Of a stretch of DNA of 64,000 nt, positions 56,409 through 64,000 are shown piece after piece. Under the pieces are notes generated by a model. It was not told where the DNA came from. It saw nothing but the letters and a program-made list of their open reading frames with translations, and ran no database searches. Within the stretch, counting starts at the first letter, position 1. Each line of letters starts with the position of its first letter. The DNA is taken from assembly GCF_014640155.1 (NCBI RefSeq), contig NZ_BMGK01000003.1, forward strand, positions 1 through 64,000. Direction: 5' to 3'. The stretch comes from Planktosalinus lacus. GTDB lineage: Bacteria; Bacteroidota; Bacteroidia; Flavobacteriales; Flavobacteriaceae. Position numbers and translations under genes: made by a program.

Positions 56409-56467
56409 TATTAAACTTAAACTTCAAATACACTAACTTAAAAACTTAACTTAAAATTTAAATTATC

Positions 56468-57121
56468 ATGGCACAATCAAAATCTACAAAAAAATTATTT
56501 AATATGGCCTATGGCCTTGGAGCTTCTATCGTAATTATTGGAGCGCTTTTTAAAATTCTTCACTGGGAAATTGGTCCGTTAAACGGAGGTATTCTTCTCG
56601 CAATCGGTCTGATTACAGAGGCGATCATTTTTGCAATTTCTGCATTTGAGCCGGTTGATGACGATTTAGACTGGTCTTTAGTTTATCCTGAATTAGCCGG
56701 AGGACAATCTTCAGGTAAAAAAGGAAAAGGAGAAAGTGCTGAAGATGCGCAAGGGCTATTGTCTAAAAAGTTAGATGAAATGCTTAAAGAAGCGCGTTTA
56801 GATGCAAACCTAATGTCAAGCTTAGGTGAAAGCATTCGTTCTTTTGAAGGAGCAGCAAAAGATTTGCAGCCAACAGCTGAAGCAATGGGCGCAACTAAAA
56901 AGTACAGTCAGGAAATGAGTCTTGCAGCTGCACAAATGGAGTCACTTAACTCGCTTTATAAAGTGCAGGTTGAATCGGCTACACGTCAAACTCAAATCAA
57001 CGACGAAGTGGTTCAAAATGCAGATCAGCTAAAACAACAAATGCAAGCTATGGCAACCAACCTTTCTTCGTTAAACGGAGTCTATGGTGGTATGCTTTCT
57101 GCAATGACAAACAGAAACTAG
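56468..57121 (+). CDS. gldL: Gliding motility protein GldL
   Basis: A 217-residue inner-membrane protein. Two membrane segments (about residues 14-30 and 38-57; FKILHWEIGPLNGGILLAIGL lies across them) precede a cytoplasmic tail with a coiled coil (about 95-217, AQMESLNSLYKVQVESATRQ). A conserved Glu in the second membrane helix is seen in LITEAIIF. With GldM it forms the proton-driven motor of type IX secretion and gliding. Confidence 0.96.
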   Translation: MAQSKSTKKLFNMAYGLGASIVIIGALFKILHWEIGPLNGGILLAIGLITEAIIFAISAFEPVDDDLDWSLVYPELAGGQSSGKKGKGESAEDAQGLLSKKLDEMLKEARLDANLMSSLGESIRSFEGAAKDLQPTAEAMGATKKYSQEMSLAAAQMESLNSLYKVQVESATRQTQINDEVVQNADQLKQQMQAMATNLSSLNGVYGGMLSAMTNRN

Positions 57122-57161
57122 TATTTTTCTAACTGTATAACTAACTTATAAAACAAAGAAA

Positions 57162-58724
57162 ATGGCAGGAGGAAATTTATCCCCAAGACAGAAGATGATT
57201 AACCTGATGTATCTGGTTTTTATCGCTATGCTTGCACTAAATATGTCCAAAGAAGTCTTATCGGCCTTTGGACTCATGAATGAACGATTAACAGAGGCAA
57301 ATATGTCTGCAGAACAACGCAATTCTGCTTATATGGCCGGTTTAGCTGAAAAAGCAACCGAACAGCCTGAAAAATATGTACCACTAAAAGCTAAAGCTGA
57401 TGAAATCACAGCACTTTCTGCTGATTTTGATGCTTATATTGAATCTATTAAAACAGATTTGAAAGCTACTGTGAAAGACGATGATATGTCAACCAGAAAC
57501 TATGAAGTCATGGACAAGCCTGATTACCTGAATCAAACATTCTTTGTGGGTGATAAGCTTACGCCGGAAGGCCAACAGTTTGTAGATAATGTTGATGCTT
57601 ACCGTGAAGGTGTTCTTGATGCAATCAGTGATTTAGAGGGAGAGAAATATGACAAAATAAGAAGCGACATCAACGATAAATTTGATACTGCACCAGAAGA
57701 CCGTCGTGACGGTGTTAAAGTAGATTGGCTGAAGTATCATTATGAAGGTTTTCCCATGATTGCTTCGCTAACCAAGTTAACTCAAATGCAATCTGACGTT
57801 AAAACTACAAATACTGAGGTTCTTTCTACTTTGTTGGAAGGTCAATTACAATCAGATGTTTCATTGGATAACTATGAGGCGATTGTCGTTCCGGAAAAAA
57901 CAGCATTCTTTAGTGGTGAAAATTTCAAAGGTAGAGTGATTCTTGGTCGGTTTGACAATTCTATGACTTTCGACAAAGTTACGGTAAATGGTAATGATAT
58001 TGAAAGTACACAAGCAGGACAGGTTTTGCTTGATTTTCCTGCTGGAAATGTTGGAGAACAGGAAATTAGCGGAGTTATTCAGTATGTGGAAAATGACTCT
58101 GTTAAGTCTATAGAAATTAAAAGTTCTTATGCAGTTATTCCTAAACCCAATGCAGCAGTAATCTCTGCAGATAAAATGAATGTGGTATATCGTGGTGTAA
58201 AAAACCCGATGACCATCTCCATTCCGGGAGTTGGCCAAGCAAATGCTACTGCTCCCGGACTTACATCAGCCGGTGGTTCTGGAAAGTATGTGATGGATGT
58301 TACTACTGTTCAAGGAAGGGAAGTTAATATTAATGTGACCGGTAGTCTCCCTGGAGGTGAAACTGTAAGTGATTCAAAATCATTCCGTATCAAAGACATC
58401 CCAAGACCTGTTGGAACCGTAAGAGGTGAAGACGGTTTGATAAAAATGCAGCGTAACGCATTGGAAATTTCAACAATTGGAGCCATGATTCCAGATTTTG
58501 ATTTTGAAATTTCATTAAATGTTACAGGATTTAAATTCAATGTGCCCGGGCAACCAACAGTGGTTGTGAATGGTGGCAGATTGAATGAAGCTGCTAAAAA
58601 TACCCTAAGAAGAGCAAGAAGAGGAGAAACTGTACAAATCTTTGACATCACTGCAAACCTTGCAGGGGCATCAGGATATCGTTTACAAAAAATATCTCCT
58701 GTTTTTGTTGAGCTTACAAATTAA
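57162..58724 (+). CDS. gldM: Gliding motility protein GldM
   Basis: A 520-residue protein with a single N-terminal membrane segment (about residues 14-32, INLMYLVFIAMLALNMS) and a long periplasmic part of four domains: a helical D1 (about 35-225), then beta-rich D2-D4, with KPNAAVISADKMNVVYRGVKNP in D3. It spans the periplasm and links the GldL motor to the GldK/N ring. Confidence 0.96.
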   Translation: MAGGNLSPRQKMINLMYLVFIAMLALNMSKEVLSAFGLMNERLTEANMSAEQRNSAYMAGLAEKATEQPEKYVPLKAKADEITALSADFDAYIESIKTDLKATVKDDDMSTRNYEVMDKPDYLNQTFFVGDKLTPEGQQFVDNVDAYREGVLDAISDLEGEKYDKIRSDINDKFDTAPEDRRDGVKVDWLKYHYEGFPMIASLTKLTQMQSDVKTTNTEVLSTLLEGQLQSDVSLDNYEAIVVPEKTAFFSGENFKGRVILGRFDNSMTFDKVTVNGNDIESTQAGQVLLDFPAGNVGEQEISGVIQYVENDSVKSIEIKSSYAVIPKPNAAVISADKMNVVYRGVKNPMTISIPGVGQANATAPGLTSAGGSGKYVMDVTTVQGREVNINVTGSLPGGETVSDSKSFRIKDIPRPVGTVRGEDGLIKMQRNALEISTIGAMIPDFDFEISLNVTGFKFNVPGQPTVVVNGGRLNEAAKNTLRRARRGETVQIFDITANLAGASGYRLQKISPVFVELTN

Positions 58725-58738
58725 TAATACTTAAATTT

Positions 58739-59629
58739 ATGAATCTGAAATCTTTTTTAATAATCCTGGTTGCTACGTTGATATCAACAAGTGGTTTTGG
58801 TCAAACAAATTTGTTAAACGCCAAAACACCTGAAGATATTAATCAAAAAACCGAAGCTGAAATAGCCTATGATAATGATGAACCATTGTCCTATGGCTAT
58901 GTGAACAAGCGCGATGTGCTTTGGGCAAAAACCGTTTGGGAAATTATTGACTTGGATGAAAGAATGAACTTTCCACTCTATTATCCAATCGACACCAATA
59001 ACATTGGTCCTGAGCGTAGATCACTCTATGATGTTTTGATGAAAAACATTAAGAACGGTAGAATCCCAAACATCTATACAGATTCATATTTTACAGAAAA
59101 GAGAACCTTGGCAGATATTCAGGCAACTCTTTCAAAAGTGGATACGACAGATTTGGGTATTGCGCAGTTAAATGCCGGTGAAGAACTGGACGCACAATAC
59201 ATTGACAGAAGAGACATCACTTCTGCCGATATTGAAGAATACCGCGTGCGTGGTTACTGGTATGTTGATAAGCGATTGGGTGAATTGAAATACCGTTTGA
59301 TTGGTATTGCACCGGTTGCACCCGATGTTAACTTTATCGATGATGAAAACTCAACAATGGTTGAATTGTTCTGGGTGTTTTTCCCGGAAGCTCGCGAAGT
59401 GCTACATGAAGCCAAAGCGTTCAACAGGTTGAATACCTCTATGCCTATTTCATTTGATCATATGCTAAACTCCAGACGATTTAGCGGAGTGATTTACAAA
59501 GAGGACAATGAGTATGGTGACCGCAAAGTGAGTGAGTACATTAGTGACAACGCTTTGATGCAGCTCTTGGAATCTGAACGTATTAAAGAAGTTATCAGAA
59601 ACATAGAAATTGATCTTTGGAATTACTAA
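58739..59629 (+). CDS. gldN: Gliding motility protein GldN
   Basis: A 296-residue secreted protein (signal peptide about 1-21, ending SGFG). Conserved parts are RDVLWAKTVWEIIDLDERMN, FPLYYPID, and GELKYRLIGIAP in the middle. It assembles with GldK into the periplasmic ring of the type IX system. It closes the gld operon before a strong terminator. Confidence 0.95.
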   Translation: MNLKSFLIILVATLISTSGFGQTNLLNAKTPEDINQKTEAEIAYDNDEPLSYGYVNKRDVLWAKTVWEIIDLDERMNFPLYYPIDTNNIGPERRSLYDVLMKNIKNGRIPNIYTDSYFTEKRTLADIQATLSKVDTTDLGIAQLNAGEELDAQYIDRRDITSADIEEYRVRGYWYVDKRLGELKYRLIGIAPVAPDVNFIDDENSTMVELFWVFFPEAREVLHEAKAFNRLNTSMPISFDHMLNSRRFSGVIYKEDNEYGDRKVSEYISDNALMQLLESERIKEVIRNIEIDLWNY

Positions 59630-59654
59630 TTCTAAAGAAACTATATACAATCAA

Positions 59655-59684
59655 AAACTCCCGCAATATGACGGGAGTTTTTTT
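59655..59684 (+). terminator. Terminator of the gld operon
   Basis: AAACTCCCG (59655-59663) and CGGGAGTTT (59672-59680) form a perfect 9 bp stem, followed by a T run. Confidence 0.9.
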
Positions 59685-59695
59685 ATTTTAGCACT

Positions 59696-60733
59696 ATGAA
59701 AGTGGACTATATTATTGTTGGATTAGGCCTTGCAGGAATTGCTTTTTGCGAGTCCCTGCGTGCAAACAATAAAAGTTTTGTAGTGATTGACAGTGGGATC
59801 AATACCTCCTCCACAATTGCCGGTGGCTTGTTTAACCCTGTGATTTTAAAACGATTTACACCTGCCTGGAATGCTGAAAACCAACTTAAAAGTGCAATTC
59901 CTTTTTATGAAAAGCTCGAGCAAAAACTGAAAGTCAAACTCATTTACAATACACCCGTTTTTAGATTGTTTGCATCAGTCGAAGAACAAAACCTTTGGTT
60001 TGAGGTGTCAGATAAACCCGGTTTAGAACCGTTTATAGCAAAGCAAATTCACCACAATACAAACCCACATATCCATGCACCTTTTGGTTTTGGTGAAGTT
60101 TTGCAGAGTGGCCGTGTAGATACCGGCTTGCTGCTGGAAACCTATAGAATGCACCTCCTCAAAGAAAATCAGCTTATTGAAGCGTATGTTCAGTATGATG
60201 AATTAATCATAGACAAATCGATTGAATACAAGGATATTTCAGCATCTAAAATTGTGTTTGCCGAAGGCTTTGGATTAAATAACAACCCCTTTTTTAATTT
60301 TTTACCCTTGCCGGGAAATAAAGGAGAACTCATAACAATTCAATCAGATGAATTAAAACTGGATACAATTATCAAATCAGGTGTTTTTATCATCCCTGAT
60401 GGCGGAAATTATTTTCGGGTGGGTTCAACATACAACCACCGGGATAAAACAACAGACCCAACCGATGTGGCACGAACAGAGCTACTGAAGAAATTGAATA
60501 AATTTTTAACCTGTGAATTTGAAGTTATAGAACATCAAGCAGGAATTCGGCCCACTACAAAAGATAGAAAACCACTGTTAGGAAGACATCCAAAATTTGA
60601 AAATATGTATGTTTTAAATGGTTTGGGTAGTCGTGGGGTGCTGATTGCTCCCACAGTGGCAGGCAATCTATATGATTTTATTGAAGCATCAATACCCCTT
60701 GATTATGAAGTTTCAATTGAGCGATTTTTGTGA
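59696..60733 (+). CDS. FAD-dependent oxidoreductase, DAO family
   Basis: A 345-residue flavoprotein. The dinucleotide-binding motif VDYIIVGLGLAGIAFCESL (GxGxxG, about residues 8-13) opens the protein. GGLFNPVILKRFTPAW and the C-terminal QAGIRPTTKDRKPLLGRHP and NGLGSRGVLIAPTVAG fit the D-amino-acid-oxidase-like family (as in the MnmC oxidase domain). The substrate is not evident. It has a short leader after the gld terminator and its end overlaps the convergent DUF983 gene by 21 bp. Confidence 0.85.
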   Translation: MKVDYIIVGLGLAGIAFCESLRANNKSFVVIDSGINTSSTIAGGLFNPVILKRFTPAWNAENQLKSAIPFYEKLEQKLKVKLIYNTPVFRLFASVEEQNLWFEVSDKPGLEPFIAKQIHHNTNPHIHAPFGFGEVLQSGRVDTGLLLETYRMHLLKENQLIEAYVQYDELIIDKSIEYKDISASKIVFAEGFGLNNNPFFNFLPLPGNKGELITIQSDELKLDTIIKSGVFIIPDGGNYFRVGSTYNHRDKTTDPTDVARTELLKKLNKFLTCEFEVIEHQAGIRPTTKDRKPLLGRHPKFENMYVLNGLGSRGVLIAPTVAGNLYDFIEASIPLDYEVSIERFL

Positions 60734-61111
60734 TTTTGAGGCTTTCTCTTTGTCGTAATGCTTAAATAGATTAATCCATATATTTCGTGAAAGCCGCATG
60801 ATAACAGGCATAAAAACGATAAGGGTGCCAACAATGGCAAAAAATGAAGTCATCAAGCCACCACCTAAAAAGAGATAAGAAATAACAAAAGCGGCGACAG
60901 CAAAAGCAACTCCCAAAGCATAACTCACATACATGGCACCATAGAAAAATGAAGGCTCTATCTTGTATTTAGTATTGCAATGACCACATCTTTCGTGCAT
61001 GTTGAATATTTTGGAAATCTTATAAGGATTTGATTCTTCATACATAGATTCGTTTTGGCAAACAGGACAAGTTCCCGTAAAAATGCTGTAAATTTTAGTG
61101 CCTTTTAACAT
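60713..61111 (-). CDS. DUF983 membrane protein
   Basis: A 132-residue protein with an N-terminal zinc-ribbon-like part (CPVCQ at about 15-18 and CGHCNTKY at about 42-45) and two membrane segments (about 56-76 and 79-103). The motif EPSFFYGAMYVSYALGVAF is typical of DUF983. Function unknown. It is convergent with the FAD oxidoreductase and divergent from the ABC-F gene. Confidence 0.88.
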   Translation of the reverse strand: MLKGTKIYSIFTGTCPVCQNESMYEESNPYKISKIFNMHERCGHCNTKYKIEPSFFYGAMYVSYALGVAFAVAAFVISYLFLGGGLMTSFFAIVGTLIVFMPVIMRLSRNIWINLFKHYDKEKASKSQKSLN

Positions 61112-61183
61112 AGCAAATTCTATTTTTTTAACAACACAAAATTAAGCATCTTTGCACAATTATTTGTCACAAAGGTTACATTC

Positions 61184-63091
61184 ATGTTGAACGTTTATAA
61201 TTTATCGGTTGCTTTTCAGGGAGAAAATCTGTTTGAAGAAATTTCATTTCAGTTGAAGCCGGGCGACCGCGTGGGATTGGTAGGTAAAAATGGTGCAGGA
61301 AAGTCCACGATGCTAAAAATATTAGCAAAAGAAATGCAGCCTGACACCGGTGAAATAGCGTCAGACAAACAAATTAAAATTGGTTTTTTGAAGCAGGACA
61401 TCGACTTTGAAGAAGGCCGGACTGTACTCGAAGAAGCCTATCAGGCGTTTGAAGAAATCAAATCGACCGAAGCCAAAATGGACGAAATAAACCACCAACT
61501 AGCCACCAGAACAGATTATGAATCTGAAGAATATCACGATTTGATGGTTGCAATAAGTGATCTTACGCATCAATTTGAAATTCTAGGTGGTTATAATTAT
61601 CAGGGGGATACTGAAAAGATCCTTCAGGGATTAGGTTTTAAACGGGAAGAATTCAACAAAAAAACAGAAGAGTTTTCCGGTGGCTGGCGCATGAGAATTG
61701 AATTGGCCAAGCTTTTACTGCAAAGTAATGATATCCTCTTGCTCGATGAGCCCACAAACCATTTGGATATTGAATCGATTATTTGGCTTGAAAGCTTTTT
61801 AAACAACTATACCGGAGCAATGATGATCGTTTCCCACGATAAAATGTTTCTCGATAATGTGACTAACCGAACCATTGAAATTTCATTGGGAAGAATCTAC
61901 GACTACAACAAGCCTTACTCAAAATATTTGGTATTGCGTAAAGAGTTGCGTGAACAACAGCTCGCATCTCAAAAAAACCAGGAAAAACAAATTCAACAAA
62001 CCGAGCGTTTAATTGAAAAGTTCAGGGCAAAAGCTTCAAAAGCTTCTATGGCGCAATCACTCATAAAAAAATTAGACAAGGTTGATCGCATTGAGGTGGA
62101 TGAAGACGATAATGCAGTGATGAATGTGCGTTTTCCCATTTCGCTACAACCCGGAAAAGTGGTTATCGAAGCTCAAAATGTATCCAAAAATTACGGAAAA
62201 AATCACGTACTTGAAGGTGTAAACCTCACAATAGAGCGGGGTTTAAAGACGGCTTTTGTGGGGCAAAACGGTCAGGGAAAATCAACTTTGGCAAAAATAA
62301 TTGTTGGTGAAATCCCACATGATGGAACGGTGAAACTGGGTCATAATGTGCAAATAGGATATTTTGCACAAAATCAGGCTGATTATCTCGATGGAAACTT
62401 GACCGTACTTGACACAATGATCAACGCAGCCAATGAATCTAACAGAAGTAAAGTAAGAGATATTTTAGGTTCGTTTCTATTCAGGGGTGAAGAAGTTGAA
62501 AAGTTTGTAAGAGTTCTCTCAGGAGGGGAACGCAACCGGCTTGCATTGGCAAAATTACTCTTACAACCATTAAATGTGTTGGTGATGGACGAACCTACAA
62601 ACCACCTGGACATAAAGTCAAAAAATGTACTGAAAGAATCCCTGAAAAGTTTTGAAGGGACACTTATTCTGGTTTCGCATGACCGTGATTTTTTACAAGG
62701 TCTTTGTGATAAAGTTTACGAGTTTAAAGACAAAAAAATAAAAGAATATCTCGGCGATATCGATTTTTATCTCGAACAACGAAAAATAACATCTATGCGG
62801 GAAGCAGAATTGGCTACCATAGAAAAAAAATCGCCTAAAGACTCTTCAAATAAGCAAGACTACCGTGATCAAAAGAAAGAGAAGTCTTTAAAAAACAAAT
62901 TGAGCAATCTGGAGTCTAATATTCAAAAACTAGAAACAGAAATCAAAAAAATGGATGTTGATCTGGCTTCAGATTATGAAAAACATGCTTCAAATCCCCA
63001 ATTTTTCAGCACGTATGAAAAAATGAAAGCCGATTTGGAACGCAAAATGAATGAGTGGGAAACTGTTCAGGAATCACTAGAAAACATATAA
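61184..63091 (+). CDS. ABC-F family ATPase
   Basis: A 635-residue protein with two ABC domains and no membrane segment. Walker A: GLVGKNGAGKST (about 32-43) and AFVGQNGQGKST (about 360). Signatures: FSGGWRMRI and LSGGERNRLALA. Walker B: LLLDEPTNHLDIES and LVMDEPTNHLDIKS. A linker between domains (about 240-310) and a C-terminal coiled coil (about 545-635) are present, as in Uup-like members. These proteins act on the ribosome; the exact subfamily is not clear. Confidence 0.93.
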   Translation: MLNVYNLSVAFQGENLFEEISFQLKPGDRVGLVGKNGAGKSTMLKILAKEMQPDTGEIASDKQIKIGFLKQDIDFEEGRTVLEEAYQAFEEIKSTEAKMDEINHQLATRTDYESEEYHDLMVAISDLTHQFEILGGYNYQGDTEKILQGLGFKREEFNKKTEEFSGGWRMRIELAKLLLQSNDILLLDEPTNHLDIESIIWLESFLNNYTGAMMIVSHDKMFLDNVTNRTIEISLGRIYDYNKPYSKYLVLRKELREQQLASQKNQEKQIQQTERLIEKFRAKASKASMAQSLIKKLDKVDRIEVDEDDNAVMNVRFPISLQPGKVVIEAQNVSKNYGKNHVLEGVNLTIERGLKTAFVGQNGQGKSTLAKIIVGEIPHDGTVKLGHNVQIGYFAQNQADYLDGNLTVLDTMINAANESNRSKVRDILGSFLFRGEEVEKFVRVLSGGERNRLALAKLLLQPLNVLVMDEPTNHLDIKSKNVLKESLKSFEGTLILVSHDRDFLQGLCDKVYEFKDKKIKEYLGDIDFYLEQRKITSMREAELATIEKKSPKDSSNKQDYRDQKKEKSLKNKLSNLESNIQKLETEIKKMDVDLASDYEKHASNPQFFSTYEKMKADLERKMNEWETVQESLENI

Positions 63092-63183
63092 CAGTCCATT
63101 CTTTTTTAAGATTTTATTAACCTTCTTTGCCGTTTCAATAGAATAGATTTGTATCCTACATATAACCTTTAGCTTTTAAATTG

Positions 63184-64000
63184 ATGCGAAGAATTATCCT
63201 GATTGTACTGGGAGTGCTCATTTTACTTGTGGCCTTCTTCTGGGCACGAAGTATTGCCGATGTCGAAAAAAAGGTTGAAGAAGCCCCGGAAAAAATTTTA
63301 AAAACAGTTTTTGTCGACACGGTTACCAACAAAAATATTCCTATCATAGTACCGGCAACCGGTACTTTAATGGCCAAAGAAAGGCTGGCAATTTTTGCTG
63401 AAGTAGAAGGGCTTTTTTTGAAAAGTGCCCATGATTTTAAACCCGGTCAACAGTACAATAGAGGCGAACTATTACTCCAAATCAATTCTTCAGAATTTGA
63501 GGCCTCTGTGCAATCAGCAAGAAGCAACCTTTATAATTTGATTACTGCTATGATGCCCGATTTGAGATTGGATTATCCTGATTCTTTTCAAAAATGGCAG
63601 GAGTACCTCAGTGATTTTGACATTAGAAAAACAACACCTGCATTGCCTGAAGCTAGTTCAGAACAAGAAAAATATTTTATTACCGGAAGAAATATCACAA
63701 CAACTTATTTTGATATAAAAAATAGAGAAGAACGCTTGGGTAAGTTTAATATCAGGGCTCCATTTACCGGTATTTTAACTGAAGCTTTGGTTACAAAAGG
63801 GAGTTTAATCAGACCGGGACAAAAATTAGGAGAATTTATCAACCCTGAAATTTTTGAAATGGAAGTTTCTGTACCTAAAAACTTTGTTGATTTTCTTGAG
63901 ACCGGAAAAACTGTTAAACTATCCACTATAGATAAAACAAAAGAATTTCAAGGTACCATTAGCCGCATTAATGCCCGAATAGATCAAAATACCCAAACTG
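63184..64000 (+). CDS. RND efflux periplasmic adaptor (5' part, cut by window end)
   Basis: An open frame of at least 272 residues that continues past the window. An N-terminal membrane anchor (RRIILIVLGVLILLVAFFWA) is followed by the adaptor core: PATGTLMAKERLAIFAEVEG (first lipoyl half), a short helical hairpin, then FNIRAPFTGILTEALVTKGSLIRPG (second lipoyl half, shown by its ends) and a beta-barrel start. It should be followed by an RND permease. Start at ATG 63184 fits the membrane anchor. Confidence 0.88.
   Translation, partial: MRRIILIVLGVLILLVAFFWARSIADVEKKVEEAPEKILKTVFVDTVTNKNIPIIVPATGTLMAKERLAIFAEVEGLFLKSAHDFKPGQQYNRGELLLQINSSEFEASVQSARSNLYNLITAMMPDLRLDYPDSFQKWQEYLSDFDIRKTTPALPEASSEQEKYFITGRNITTTYFDIKNREERLGKFNIRAPFTGILTEALVTKGSLIRPGQKLGEFINPEIFEMEVSVPKNFVDFLETGKTVKLSTIDKTKEFQGTISRINARIDQNTQT

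Overview
The window looks like a chromosomal segment of a member of the Flavobacteriia (Bacteroidota). The evidence is the gliding/type IX secretion cluster gldKLMN, the exosortase-F pair, a GroEL with a Gly/Met-rich tail, an LptE and SecG neighbourhood typical of the class, AT-rich DNA, and promoters of the TTTG / TAnnTTTG type instead of Shine-Dalgarno-led genes.

Layout. (1) 77-271: tRNA-Gly(GCC) and tRNA-Leu(UAA). (2) 249-8044: a 7.8 kb integrated element using the 3' end of tRNA-Leu as its attachment site (29 bp direct repeats at both ends). It carries a tyrosine integrase, an AlpA/excisionase-like protein, a replication-initiator-like protein with iteron-like repeats inside its gene, a short paralogue of that protein, an HNH nuclease, a phage tape-measure protein and three unknown genes. 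There is no capsid, portal or terminase gene. (3) 8.1-15.1 kb: YceI, small lipoproteins, a LexA-like S24 regulator, Kdo transferase, a DegT-type aminotransferase and galE. (4) 15.1-22.3 kb (minus): purH-mreB-mreC-mreD-PBP2-rodA, the cell-elongation operon. (5) 22.6-26.7 kb: a lone ABC permease, a free-methionine sulfoxide reductase-like GAF protein, lipoate ligase, and XrtF with its partner. (6) 26.7-43.5 kb (plus): a large copper/heavy-metal homeostasis island: CusA/C/B-type tripartite efflux, DUF2911 and DUF305 proteins, periplasmic HMA proteins, an AraC regulator with an HMA-like N-terminus, a Cys-rich Csp storage protein, a CopA-type P1B ATPase, two HYC_CC_PP proteins and a TonB-dependent receptor. 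(7) 43.6-51.0 kb (minus): miaB, a sigma-54 activator, lptE, a TPR protein, secG, groES and groEL, interrupted twice by four-helix-bundle (S23/IVS-family) genes. (8) 51.3-59.6 kb (plus): topA, an arginase-fold protein that appears to have lost metal ligands, and gldKLMN. (9) 59.7-64.0 kb: an FAD oxidoreductase, a DUF983 protein, an ABC-F ATPase and the start of an RND adaptor cut by the window end.

The two most interesting signals are these. First, the tRNA-Leu element combines phage tail and HNH genes with its own replication and integration module, which resembles a phage satellite or a heavily deleted prophage. Second, there is a family of short insertions whose terminal inverted repeats are built of phased 7-bp units. 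Two carry four-helix-bundle genes and sit tightly in the groES/groEL and miaB/sigma-54-regulator junctions. A third, with no gene, lies at 23869-23956. A nested palindrome of about 159 bp (22281-22439) and a structured repeat present twice (39763-39822 and 46062-46117) are further non-coding repeats. All assignments are by eye from sequence motifs; no database search was run.
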